DNA of 64,000 nt from Bufo bufo (GCF_905171765.1 NC_053398.1:51830338-51894337); one strand, 5' to 3'. Positions 31,696 through 41,723 are shown, numbered from the stretch's first letter. Numbers and translations: made by a program. The notes: generated by a model not told the origin, from the sequence alone.

Positions 31696-32276
31696 AGTAA
31701 GGAATCGTTCTCTCTCAGGGGGTCGCAGTCACAGATTTCTTCGCAGACAACCGGATTTAATGTCCAAACTGGTGCTTTATTGTGGCACTTCAGCACCCAC
31801 ACAAACATAAGCATCAAAATTAAATAAACACCTGCCCGTCTGGGCTCTAACTAATACACAATAGTTTTCCCTGACTCATTCTAAGTACAGGTTACACCCA
31901 GGGTCTCAGGCTCCAACCCTCTCTGTAGGGTCACTTCCTCTCTCTCACAGGCTTCCTCAGCCTTTCTTCCCCCAGTCATACACAGAGGGTTGTCTTATCC
32001 CTCCTTGATTATAGCCCACCTGACCTCACCTGTGATCTCCTCAGCTAAAGGGAATACCAATAGTGGACTAGGGGTGTGGACTGAGAGACTCCCACTACCA
32101 ACCTGTCTTCCAGTCCAAAGAAATCCGGCCCATACAACTTTAAACAAAACAATCTCCAGCAAGCTATGCCTTGCTGAAGCAGAACCATTTCTGGATTTCA
32201 GTTATCGCACCCAGCTAAACTGAACCACCGGATGAAATACACACCCCCACCATACCTTTACGTGCACTTTATCACA
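31696..32276 (-). mobile_element. LTR-like insert of about 580 bp
   Basis: It interrupts the host repeat between 'aaactgctgt' and 'gcacacggcag', which are contiguous at about 22620-22640 ('ctgctgtacgggcacac'). Flanks show acag at 31692-31695 and 32277-32280. On the minus strand it begins 'tgtgataaag' and contains 'caataaagc', a possible polyadenylation signal. The opposite end lacks CA, so the LTR identity is tentative. Confidence 0.55.
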
Positions 32277-33405
32277 ACAGGCACACGGCAGAGCGCAGAA
32301 GGAAAAGAACACCATATGGTTTTTGGAAGGCAGATTTCACTGGGATAATTTTAAGCTGCCATGTCACATTTGAAGACCCCCTGAAGCACCCCTAGAGTAG
32401 AAACTCCAAAAAAAGTGACCCCATTTTGGAAAATACACCCCTAAAGGTATTCAAAATTAATTTTCAAACTTTGGTAACCCTTTAGGTGTTCCACAAGAAT
32501 TAAAGGAAAATGTAGATAAAATTTCAGAATTTCACTTTTTGGCAGATTTTCCATTTTAATAATTTTTTTCCAGTAACAAAGCAAGGGTTAACAGCCAAAC
32601 AAAACTCAATATTTATTACCCTGCTTCTGTAGTTTACAGAAACACCCCATATGTGATTGTAAACTTCTGTATGGGCACACGGCAGGGCGTAGAAGGAAAG
32701 TAACGCCATATGGTTTTTGGAGGGCAGATTTCACTGGGATAATTTTAAGTTGCCATGTCACCTTTGAAGACCCCCTGATACACCCCTACAGTAGAAACTC
32801 CCCAAAAAATGACCCCATTTTGGAAATCACGCGATAAGGTGGCAGTTTTGTTGGTACTATTTTAGGGTACATATGATTTTTGGTTGCTCTATATTACACT
32901 TTTTGTGAGGCAAGGTAACAAAAAATAGCTGTTTTGGCACCGTTTTTATTTACAATGTTCATCTGACAGGTTAGATCATGTGGTATTTTTGTAGAGCAGG
33001 TTGTCACGGACGCGGCAATACCAAATATGAGTACTTTTTTTGGTTGTTTGTTTCAGTTTTAACTTCTTTTTTCACTTTATTTTTTGTCCCACTCTGGGAC
33101 TTCAACTTTTGGGGGTCTGATCCTCTTAACAATACTTTACAATACTTCTGTATTGTAAAGCATTGGATGTAAGTGTATTACTGAATGTAATACACGTCAG
33201 CCTGCTTGCCTGTGATATCCGCGGCAGTGCAAGGGTTAATGCGCCGGAATTGGGGGTCTGATCCCCTTTACAATGCATTATAATACAATGTACTTCTGTA
33301 TTGTCATGCATTGGCTGTAAGTGTATTACACACTGTAATACACTTACAGCCTGCTTCCTGTGAGATCCAGGGGGCTGGATCTCACAGGCGGTCACAGAAG
33401 GCAGC

Positions 33406-34299
33406 TGTGGCGAAACCAACCTCGCCACTGGGATTCGGAGGGGCCTGGTTACCAGCCTCTTGCCTCAGGATTATGGCCCATACTAACTTTAAAGGAGCAG
33501 ACAGACCGGCCGCACAGCTTAAATCTGTCTTTGCAATTGTATTTTGTTATGTGAGGATACCCAGATAGCTCATTTTATTGTATTCATGTTGTCTGAGTGC
33601 CATTCACCTAATAATACAGTATGCACTCAGACTTGAGCTATCTGTGGATATGTTAAATGTCTGTGTTTACTGTAAGGGTTGTGACATTGTATGTTAAAAT
33701 GGTGATTCCTGTCCTGTTGTTCCCACATGTGTATTGGTGATTTCCCTTTGTCCTGAGAGATAATTGAATTGCTCCTCGGGTGTCTCCAGGGCAGAGAGGA
33801 GGAAACCATGATGTATTGTGGGGATGTCTTGTGTCTGTGTATCTTGAATTGCTGCATATCTGTCCTGTGTCACAGTCTTTATTCTGGTCTCCTAGGGGCG
33901 TGTCCACCAGATGGGGACCTGCATAAATACGGGCGGGTAGCCCTCAATAAATAGTTCCTGTTTTATCCTTCATCATGTTGAGGCTGGTGTTTGGGTAACT
34001 GATCGACACTGGGGGATTGCTATACGCTGGGAGATTTGCTATACTCCCCTGGCTATAACTACTAGCTCTTTTAAGAGCTGTTCCTGCTCTCTGGTTTTAG
34101 GAGAGGTTCACCCACTGGAGCCTGGAGCCTCGTCGTAGGTCCAGGGTGGGTAGGAGATGGTGAGACCTCAACCAAGCTTCGGCGGTTCGTGGGGTCTGCA
34201 GTGCGTACGGTGTCAAGTGGAGTGCTTGGAGTCCTCGGAAAGCACTAGGAGCATCTATCAACGGAGGTACCCGGTCGGGGTGCTAGGAGATCCGTTACA
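33406..34299 (+). repeat. 5' LTR of the 33.4-37.5 kb element
   Basis: 894 bp, TG..CA ('tgtggcgaaacc' ... 'gatccgttaca'). AATAAA occurs near 33947 ('ccctcaataaatagttcc') and a TATA-like 'cataaatacggg' near 33923. The copy at 36995 is nearly identical until it stops. Confidence 0.85.
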
Positions 34300-34421
34300 T
34301 TTGGTGGCAAGCAGTGGGATGGCGTACTAGTGTGAGAAGAAGCAGCTCGGAGACACCGTTCGTGGATTTACTAAATTGAGGGCAACGCTAGTATCCATAC
34401 AGCGCCCCTGGCTACAGCAGG

Positions 34422-35897
34422 ATGGAATCGGCTAGTCTTCGGACAGCGTTCTATGACGAGGAGGCAGCCGCAGACTACAGGGATGCAGACAGAAAGGAAG
34501 TCTGGTATGATGCCCTGGAAAATGCCCAGCGGCGGCGAGGTGAGAGTCTCCCCAGTTATGAGCAGCGGCTACAGAAGCGTGTGGCGATGCGGATGGGTCT
34601 CTTGGGAGAGCAGCCCCTGGATGCCTGGGTAACAGAGCTCCAGAACCTGGTATGTAAGGAGCTTTGGCTAGAGGACGCTTACCAGGCCCTAAGGTGGCAT
34701 GTCATTCAACATTCCCCCTGGATGGCTGAGCACGACAGACCCGAGGGTGAGGAGTTTGATGGACCGGGGTTACTATGGGATGCCTTGGAGGAGGACATTG
34801 ATCTTGGCAGCACGGAGGAGTCTAGGTTTTGGGATATCTACGACTACCGGATGGGCATGCATGTTTATGCTGACGGAAGGGAGGTGAGCAAAGACATGAT
34901 CCACCTGGTAACAAGGGAGTGGGAGCTGGAGCAGACCTACCAACACCTGCTCAGCTCCATTCATCCCCAACCTACTCGACAAGCAGAGCCAGATCTGCCC
35001 TCCTGCAACTGGGAAGACTTGCCGGCGATACCCCCTGCTTCCCTACCGACTCCCAAAGTAGGGAACTTCATCGACTGGTTCTGGGAAGACCTCCCGATGG
35101 CAGGTGGAGATGGGATCAAGGTCTCTCCACCGGCCCTACAGAGATGCTGGACGGCCAGTTCAGATCCCCCACCAACCCTGCAGGAATGCCAGGAGGAGGA
35201 GGTAAGCGATTCCTCCTCTCCACAGCCGATCTGCAACAAGGTCCTGGGGATAGGATTCCCTGACCACATCCCAGTAGAAGAGCTGGCATCTGGGAAGAGC
35301 GCAGTCAGCCTCTGCCCTCCCCTATCCTCTTATCCAGAGCCTGACTCCCCACAGGCTACCCCAGCAGAAGAGCTGGCATCTGGGCAGAGCGCAGTCAGCC
35401 TCTGCCCTCCTCTATCCTTTTATTCAGAGCCGGACATCCCACAGGCTACCCCAGCGGAAGAGCTGGCATCTGGGCAGAGCGCAGTTGGCCTCTGCCCTCC
35501 TCTATCCTCTTCTCCAGAGGCTGACTTTCCACAGGCTACCCCAGCGGAAGCGCTGGCATCTGGGCAGAGCGCAGTCAGCCTCTGCCCTCCCCTATCCTCT
35601 TCTCCAGAGCCGGACTTCCCACAGGCTACCCCAGCGGAAGAGCTGGCATCGGGGCAGAGCGCAGTCAGCCTCTGCCCACCAAGTACCTACAGCTCCAAGC
35701 TAGAGAGCAACAAGGAAGCAAGGAGTAGCAGATGCCCCCTCAACAGCTGGGGACATACAGAACAGAGCCAGGCCCCAAAATTCAACAGGTCCAGTATTGG
35801 GTTGTGGGTGGACTGCCAGACTAACTCAGATACCGACCGGCATGAGGTCAGGTATCTGGTTAAAAAAAGTCCAGCAAGAATGATACCAGTATTATAG
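34422..35897 (+). CDS. Unrecognised 491-residue ORF of an LTR element, with 30-residue repeats
   Basis: The ATG at 34422 follows the 5' LTR and a 120-bp leader. I do not recognise the protein. The N-terminal ~190 residues are acidic and probably helical ('ALENAQRRRGESLPSYEQRL', 'WDIYDYRMGMHVYADGREV'), with many Trp/Tyr residues. Residues about 195-275 are Pro-rich. Residues about 285-425 hold five tandem 30-residue units ('EELASGQSAVSLCPPLSS..' type) encoded by exact 90-bp repeats. No zinc knuckle, protease or polymerase motif is visible. The last dozen residues come from the fold-back insert at 35863; before that insertion the frame would have ended close to the purine tract. It could be a gag replacement or a captured host gene. 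It is not a host gene in its present setting. Confidence 0.7.
   Translation: MESASLRTAFYDEEAAADYRDADRKEVWYDALENAQRRRGESLPSYEQRLQKRVAMRMGLLGEQPLDAWVTELQNLVCKELWLEDAYQALRWHVIQHSPWMAEHDRPEGEEFDGPGLLWDALEEDIDLGSTEESRFWDIYDYRMGMHVYADGREVSKDMIHLVTREWELEQTYQHLLSSIHPQPTRQAEPDLPSCNWEDLPAIPPASLPTPKVGNFIDWFWEDLPMAGGDGIKVSPPALQRCWTASSDPPPTLQECQEEEVSDSSSPQPICNKVLGIGFPDHIPVEELASGKSAVSLCPPLSSYPEPDSPQATPAEELASGQSAVSLCPPLSFYSEPDIPQATPAEELASGQSAVGLCPPLSSSPEADFPQATPAEALASGQSAVSLCPPLSSSPEPDFPQATPAEELASGQSAVSLCPPSTYSSKLESNKEARSSRCPLNSWGHTEQSQAPKFNRSSIGLWVDCQTNSDTDRHEVRYLVKKSPARMIPVL
35277..35690 (+). repeat. In-frame 90-bp tandem repeat (five copies) inside the ORF
   Basis: 'gctggcatctgggcagagcg' recurs at exactly 90-bp steps (35282, 35372, 35462, 35552, 35642). 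The copies differ mostly by point changes and keep the frame. A period divisible by 3 without stops is consistent with a translated repeat. Confidence 0.92.
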
Positions 35898-36957
35898 CAT
35901 AACAGAGTATTTAAATAGAAGTCAAAAAGTCCAGCAAAGGTACCCTGTTTAAAGCATAAGATGACTAAATTTAATGAGAAATAAAGACATAAACAAAACT
36001 CTACATGATCAATCCGAGGCGAGAGGCCAGATTACAGTCAGATGCACTGGGTAAGTGGTGGGGAAATTAAGGTAGGTAGGTAGGTAGGTTCGGGGTGTTT
36101 ATCGTTTATGCCCCACATTGAGCCACTACATTATCTATCCTTTTGAGACCCTAAAACCTTCATTTATCTCAGGTACTTATTACTTCTATATCTTCTTAAC
36201 ACTATGCGTGTATTCTATTTACTGTTTGACATGTTCTTATCCATGCCTTTGTTTTCTGTATTGAATTGCAGTCTTACTTCATTAACCGTGCCGCTGAGTG
36301 ACCGTATGTAATCTGCCATTTTGGCATCTTCTTATCAACTGTGGGTCTGTTGTCGCGCTATATGTGTATATTTGTCAACGCATTCATTAACGCACTTATC
36401 ATTGGACTTGGCCTGCTATGGTTATTGTCACGGGCCTCTAGTCCTCACCTTACCTACCCCATATCACCCCCTGATGATCCCACGGCTGTGGGTGAAACGC
36501 GTCAGGGTTGTAGGTTATCTATCCTTACTTTATTTGTGTCTATGTGTGTGTGTTTGTGTGTATATTTTATCCTCTAGGTGGACCCTGTACCTCCTGGCAA
36601 GTTGTCACGAGGGCGCTATACAGTGGACACCTCTTAGTCTTTCTATTGTTGTGCTAGTGATCCGTTAGGGCACCACTTTAACCTATCTCTCTCCACCCGT
36701 CACTTTACCAGGGACAGCCAGGAGCTTGAGATTAGGTACGTGGACAGGGCGTCCCCACCACCAGGAGACGTCCCTGGGCAGAGGACCAGTTTAGGGTATC
36801 AGTGCTAGGGATTTAATTTCCCCACCACTTACCCAGTGCATCTGACTGTAATCTGGCCTCTCGCCTCGGATTGATCATGTAGAGTTTTGTTTATGTCTTT
36901 ATTTCTCATTAAATTTAGTCATCTTATGCTTTAAACTGGGTACCTTTGCTGGACTTT
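35863..36957. mobile_element. Fold-back insert with 14-bp duplication (Penelope-like/retrozyme-like candidate)
   Basis: Flanked by the exact 14-bp direct repeat caggtatctggtta (35849-35862 and 36958-36971). The ends form an inverted repeat of about 144 bp per arm (35926-36069 and 36814-36957). Between the arms lie a (TAGG)n run (about 36070-36088), a (GT)n stretch (about 36543-36563) and a hammerhead-like motif (36471-36503). It has no RT of its own. Inverted terminal parts, a long duplication and a hammerhead motif are known in Penelope-like elements; the assignment is an inference. Confidence 0.65.
36464..36512 (+). ncRNA. Hammerhead-ribozyme-like motif
   Basis: Core CTGATGA (36471-36477), then stem II CCCAC / GTGGG (36479-36483 with 36488-36492) capped by GGCT, then GAAA (36494-36497), then CGC and GTC (36501-36503), after which cleavage would fall. 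The flanks 'accccc' upstream and 'aggg' downstream can form a short stem I. The conserved core bases of the hammerhead (CUGANGA, GAAA, UH) are all present. Weak points: a U-U pair at the base of stem II, and a stem III reduced to the self-complementary ACGCGT, which would favour a dimeric form, as described for minimal hammerheads of retroelements. Confidence 0.6.
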
Positions 36958-36994
36958 CAGGTATCTGGTTAGTCTTCCCTGGGAGGGGGAGATA

Positions 36995-37463
36995 TGTGGC
37001 GAAACCAACCTCGCCACTGGGTTTCGGAGGGGCCTGGCTACCAGCCTCTTGCCTCAGGATTATGGCCCATACTAACTTTAAAGGAGCAGACAGACCGGCC
37101 GCACAGCTTAAATCTGTCTTTGCAATTGTATTTTGTTATGTGAGGATACCCAAATAGCTCATTTTATTGTATTCGTGTTGTCTGAGTGCCATTCACCTAA
37201 TAATATGCACTCAGACTTGAGCTATCTGTGGATATGTTAAATGTCTGTGTTTACTGTAAGGGTTGTGACATTGTATGTTTAAATGGTGATTCCTGTCCAA
37301 TTGTTCCCACATGTGTATTGGTGATTTCCCTTTGTCCTGAGAGATAATTGAATTGCTCCTCGGGTGTCTCCAGGGCAGAGAGGAGGAAACCATGATGCAT
37401 TGTGGGGATGTCTTGTGTCTGTGTATCTTGAATTGCTGCATATCTGTCCTGTGTCACAGTCTT
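36995..37463 (+). repeat. Truncated 3' LTR of the 33.4-37.5 kb element
   Basis: Follows 33406 onward almost base for base (differences such as accCagatag/accCaaatag) up to 'gtgtcacagtctt' and then switches to unrelated DNA, losing the last ~430 bp of the LTR. The truncation removes any right-hand target duplication. Confidence 0.88.
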
Positions 37464-37644
37464 CCATGCTCTCTCCCTCTCCACAGATCGCACGTGCCAC
37501 GTAATGCAGTGTTTTCACCGATGCCGGCACATACAGCAGGGGTCCGGCTATCAGTGACTGCCGGACCCCTGCCGCTGATCGAGCGGGCGCAGCTCCTGCA
37601 CTCGCCCGATTAGCCCGCCGTACATGTACGGCGCGGGTCCTTAA

Positions 37645-37952
37645 GGGCTGTTTCACACGAGCGAGTCCATTGCGGGAATCACGCTCCATGTGTGAGTGTT
37701 ATCCTCTGCTCTGGACTTGCAGGAGCACTGCATTATCATGATTTATAATGCTATGTGTCTATGCTTGACCTTATTTCTACAGAATCATACTGACAGCTTT
37801 ATGTCAGTATGATTCTGTGGAAAAAAGGCCATGCAGAGACACACAGCATTATAAATCATGATAATGCAGTGCTCCTGCAAGTCCAGAGCGGAGGATCACA
37901 CTCACACACGGAGCGCGATTCCCGCAATGGACTCGGTCATGTGAAACAGCCC
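37645..37952. mobile_element. Palindromic MITE with TAA duplication
   Basis: 308 bp, termini 'gggctgtttcacacgagcga' and inverted 'gtgaaacagccc', TAA at 37642-37644 and 37953-37955. Two arms of over 100 bp ('ataatgcagtgctcctgcaa' and complement) fold on each other. Confidence 0.88.
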
Positions 37953-38150
37953 TAAGGGGTTAAATGAAACGATTATTGTGCATTTCATTAACGACAACCG
38001 ATGATTGTACTTGTTCGCACTAATGATTTCACAGACGTTGAGAGAGCGTTTTTGGTCGGATCACTCAATCGTTTATATGAAACGATAATTGTTCATCTTC
38101 CATTGCTATCGTTGCAATCGTTACGATTATCTGATCGTCTAAATCCACCT

Positions 38151-38451
38151 ATCCAAAGTATAAAACATGCCCCCCAATGCCTGGGCCCATCATATAAATT
38201 ATACTTACCCCGCTCCCCGACACCCACGTCGCTCCTGAATCCTACACGGCTGCAGCTGTATCTCCCCAAGGGTGACGCTAGGGAGACTCGTGCCTGCTAT
38301 TGGCTGCTCCCTGAGCCTCCTTAGCGTCACTCGATGGGAGATGCAGCGGCGGCCACTTGGGGATCAGGAACTATGCAGGTGCTCGGGAGCACGGTAAGTA
38401 TAATCTATATGAGGGGCCCGGTCATTGGGGGGCATGTTTTATACTTTGGAT
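38151..38451. mobile_element. Fold-back MITE
   Basis: The left arm 'atccaaagtataaaacatgc' at 38151 is inverted at 38432-38451 ('gcatgttttatactttggat'). Internal arms around 38200-38280 and 38320-38400 are partly complementary. It is non-coding. Confidence 0.78.
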
Positions 38452-38784
38452 AACCCCTTTAAGGCCTCTCTGTGTATCTTTACTCCTGCTTCCTCTGGAA
38501 GCCCCTCTCTCCTCCTTGATTGACAGAACCAGACAAGATAATTATGCAGAAAGGAGAAGGATGGGCTGGCAGAGGAAGCAGTGGAGCAAGGGTGTACAGA
38601 GTGGCTTGGGCCCGCCCTCAGTGCACTTAACTTTTCATTTGCATATGGATTAAAAGTACTTTTTTCCAGACTGAAGCAACAGATCACTAAATCTGAACCT
38701 ACACATTAGTCTTTTGCTCATGGAAGGTTTGGCCGACTCTACCCTGACAGATGATATCGGGGGAGACAAGGATTGGGCAAAATA

Positions 38785-40357
38785 CACTGCTCAAAAAAAT
38801 AAAGGGAACACAAAAATAACACATCCTAGATCTGAATTAATTAAATATTCTTCTGAAATACGTTGTTCTTTACATAGTTGAATGTGCTGACAACAAAAAT
38901 AAAAAAAATGGAAATCAAATTTTTCAACCCATGGAGGTCTGGATTTGGAGTCACACTCAAAATTAAACTGGAAAAACACACTACAGGCTGATCCAACTTT
39001 GATGTAACGTCCTTAAAACAAGTCAAAATGAGGCTCAGTAGTGTGTGTGGCCTCCACGTGCCTGTAGGACCTCCCTACAACGCCTGTGCATGCTCCTGAT
39101 GAGGTGGCGGACGGTCTCCTGAGGGATCTCCTCCCAGACCTGAACTAAAGCATCTGCCAACTCCTGGACAGTCTGTGGTGCAACGTGACGTTGGTGGATA
39201 GAGCGAGACATGATGTCCCAGATGTGCTCAATTGGATTCAGGTCTGGGGAACAGGCGGGCCAGTCCATAGCATCAATGCCTTCGTCTTGCAGGAACTGCT
39301 GACACACTCCAGCCACATGAGGTCTAGCATTGTCTTGCATTAGGAGGAACCCAGGGCCAACCGCACCAGCATATGGTCTCACAAGGGGTCTGAGGATCTC
39401 ATCTCGGTACCTAATGGCAGTCAGGCTACCTCTGGCGAGCACATGGAGGGCTGTGCGGCCCTCCAAAGAAATGCCACCCCACACCATTACTGACCCAATG
39501 CCAAACCGGTCATGCTGGAGGATGTTGCTGGCAGCAGAACGTTCTCCACGGCGTCTCCAGACTCTGTCATGTCTGTCACATGTGCTCAGTGTGAACCTGC
39601 TTTCATCTGTGAAGAGCACAGGGCGCCAGTGGCGAATTTGCCAATCTTGGTGTTCTCTGGCAAATGCCAAACATCCTGCACGGTGTTGGGCTGTAAGCAC
39701 AACCCCCACCTGTGGACGTCGGGCCCTCATATCACCCTCATGGAGTCTGTTTCTGACCGTTTGAGCAGACACATGCACATTTGTGGCCTGCTGGAGGTCA
39801 TTTTGCAGGGCTCTGGCAGTGCTCCTCCTGTTCCTCCTTGCACAAGGGCGGAGGTAGCGGTCCTGCTGCTGGGTTGTTGCCCTCCTACGGCCTCCTCCAC
39901 GTCTCCTGATGTACTGGCCTGTCTCCTGGTAGCGCCTCCATGCTCTGGACACTACGCTGACAGACACAGAAAACCTTCTTGCCACAGCTCGCATTGATGT
40001 GCCATCCTGGATAAGCTGCACTACCTGAGCCACTTGTGTGGGTTGTAGACTCCGTCTCATGGTACCACTAGAGTGAAAGCACCGCCAGCATTCAAAAGTG
40101 ACCAAAACATCAGCCAGGAAGCATAGGAACTGAGAAGTGGTCTGTGGGCACCACCTGCAGAACCACTCCTTTATCGGGGGGGTCTTGCTAATTGCCTATA
40201 ATTTCCACCTGTTGTCTATCCCATTTGCACAACAGCATGTGAAATTGATTGTCACTCAGTGTTGCTTCCTAAGTGGACAGTTTGATTTCACAGAAGTGTG
40301 ATTGACTTGGAGTTACATTGTGTTGTTTAAGTGTTCCCTTTATTTTTTTGAGCAGTG
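38785..40357 (-). mobile_element. Complete Tc1/mariner element
   Basis: 1573 bp with perfectly matching 27-bp inverted termini (38785-38811 and 40331-40357; they begin 'cactgctcaaaaaaataaag'), flanked by TA at 38783-38784 and 40358-40359. One uninterrupted transposase frame is on the minus strand. It splits an older repeat whose halves are seen at about 38700-38784 and 40360-40510 ('ggctgaacaatcattcagcc'). Confidence 0.95.
39035..40060 (-). CDS. Tc1-family transposase, uninterrupted (341 residues)
   Basis: I chose the ATG at 40060 ('[20 protein letters not shown]') because it begins the paired helix-turn-helix DNA-binding region; the open frame runs 15 codons further upstream without family-like sequence. 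Order: helix-turn-helix about 1-60; basic linker '[12 protein letters not shown]' about 70-80; second DNA-binding helix set about 85-135; DD34E catalytic core with Asp in 'LFTDESRF', Asp in 'LMQDNARPH', Glu in '[10 protein letters not shown]', the last two 34 residues apart; end '..ARGGHTHY'. The length is normal for the family. It has no frameshift or stop, and the terminal repeats are perfect, so the copy is recent and possibly still mobile. The enzyme acts in the nucleus, cutting at the element ends and joining to TA sites. Confidence 0.94.
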   Translation of the reverse strand: MRRSLQPTQVAQVVQLIQDGTSMRAVARRFSVSVSVVSRAWRRYQETGQYIRRRGGGRRRATTQQQDRYLRPCARRNRRSTARALQNDLQQATNVHVSAQTVRNRLHEGDMRARRPQVGVVLTAQHRAGCLAFAREHQDWQIRHWRPVLFTDESRFTLSTCDRHDRVWRRRGERSAASNILQHDRFGIGSVMVWGGISLEGRTALHVLARGSLTAIRYRDEILRPLVRPYAGAVGPGFLLMQDNARPHVAGVCQQFLQDEGIDAMDWPACSPDLNPIEHIWDIMSRSIHQRHVAPQTVQELADALVQVWEEIPQETVRHLIRSMHRRCREVLQARGGHTHY

Positions 40358-40510
40358 TAAATAGAAGTGTCTAGTGGTGGTTTTCTCCTCTCTCCCCATA
40401 GAATACATAGACTCGTTCGGCTATGTATGGAGAAGTCGGGAAGGAGTTGGGAGAGGTAGCTGCTGGCTGAACAATCATTCAGCCACTTTAATCAAAAGTA
40501 TAATTATATG

Positions 40511-41723
40511 ATGCCGACAACGCATTGAGAATTCCGGATTATAGACAAAAAGCCATTGTTAAATATTTGCTTCATTTTAGGAGATACCACAAAATGCAGA
40601 ATAGGAAGTTGCTTCCTAGAAGCTAAAACAGGAATTTTAGAGAATTCTCAGAAATCAATACAAAAATCCCCAGATCTTGTGATAAACTGGGCAAATCCCT
40701 TTCTTTTTAAATAATCCCCTAGTAACCATGCAGATCCCAACTCAGGCAGTCCACAGACGTTCCGTTACAAATCTGTAAGTACACAATAGTCCTTCTGTTT
40801 CCATTTATGTGGCACAGAGCTTGTGTGTGGTGTCAAAGCGGTGTACGGTGTATAGCTAGGAGTGAGATGGTGCCCCACACACAGTACAAAATATATCATC
40901 TCACATGTGGATGAAATGGAGAAAACAGCACTTCATATGTAATAGCGTCTAGAGGATAGTCGGTACAGAGAAATAACTTGTGTCAGCTGTGATCACATTA
41001 TTTGGTGGTGCATGGACAATTCTCTTGCAAGGCCTTATGCGTATCGTTTATCTGAAGCCGCCAGACCTTTCCAGTGTTCCCTTGTGGATCCAATTGCAAA
41101 CACTGTATCAATGAATAGGAAAATAGGACCGGACCGCTTCTTGGTGCTGCCTCTCAAGGATACCTATGAATTCCATGTTGTATGGAAGAGGGAACTTTTT
41201 AATTGTAGTGCGTCAAGGTAATGCATTTTGGGCTTGGACCAAATCCAGGATTGGCTTTGCAGGTGTGCAACATGTGATCGTACAGGACACATCACCATCA
41301 TCTGCTTGCTGAAGGGGGCACTATTGACTTCAGAACTTCCTGTGTAACACTGTGAACCCCCCAGTATCATGATCAGTTGTGATCCCAGAAATCAGATCCT
41401 CACCAGCTAGACACTTTCCCCTATCCTATGGACTCCCAACAATTCTGAGAATGGAGGCACTATGTTCTCCCGTTCAAATCGAGTGGTCATTAAGTATAGT
41501 ATGTTCATCACCACTCCACACATGTCAATGGGACTGCTGGAGATAGTGGGGTACAAGCACACATTTGAAAGGAATGTCAGTGGAGAAAATAATGCTGCTG
41601 ATTAAAACAAACTGGGGAACATGGGACCCCTTTCTCATGATTAGTGGGGATCCCAGTGGTTGAATCTCCCTGAAAAGACACATCCCATATAGGGGTTCTG
41701 TAGTATTAATAGGAAAATCTTGT
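40511..41723. other. Unrecognised intergenic stretch
   Basis: No repeat ends, tandem arrays or convincing frames are seen. The stretch starts after the right half of the repeat split by the Tc1 element. Confidence 0.5.

Larger units (their letters stand above)
33406..37463 (+). mobile_element. LTR retroelement with a single unidentified ORF, 3' LTR truncated
   Basis: The 5' LTR (33406-34299) and a partial 3' LTR (36995-37463) start identically ('tgtggcgaaaccaacctcgc'). Without the later fold-back insert (35863-36957) the interior is only about 1.6 kb: a primer-site-like 'tggtggcaagcagtggga' after the LTR, one ORF, and a purine tract 'gggagggggagata' before the 3' LTR. No protease, RT or integrase is present, so it must depend on another element's machinery. 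Confidence 0.85.
30982..37963. mobile_element. TTAA-flanked long repeat hosting several insertions
   Basis: Starts TTAA at 30982 with 'ccacttcaggaccctg' and ends '..ggggttaa' at 37963. The outer sequence 'gcattt' / 'aatgaaacg' continues on both sides. It shares blocks with 21405-25356. It is interrupted by 31696-32276, by the LTR element 33406-37463 and by a TAA MITE 37645-37952. Its own DNA shows no coding region. Confidence 0.72.
30741..38700. mobile_element. Outermost element of a multi-level nest (interpretation)
   Basis: The left end 'ttaaagggaacctatcacc' (about 30741) matches the TTAA MITE family. Sequence just inside it ('ccatatgcaaataggcc', 'taagtgcacagaggttggg') reappears inverted near 38605-38650 ('gccctcagtgcacttaac', 'catttgcatatgga'). 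A second shell is 'ggtggatttagacgagcaga' at about 30897, inverted at about 38125-38150 ('tctgatcgtctaaatccacc'). Everything between was inserted later. The right terminus is not clear. Confidence 0.55.

Noticed and set aside
34919..35269. Overlapping 114-codon + and 102-codon - frames within the 491-codon ORF
   Set aside because: They are shorter, lack the repeat structure logic and overlap the longer ORF.
39330..39997. 144- and 161-codon + strand frames opposite the Tc1 transposase
   Set aside because: They are antisense shadows of the transposase gene.
40061..40105. 15-codon N-terminal extension of the Tc1 transposase
   Set aside because: The preceding codons do not resemble the family; the internal ATG at 40060 begins the conserved helix-turn-helix region.
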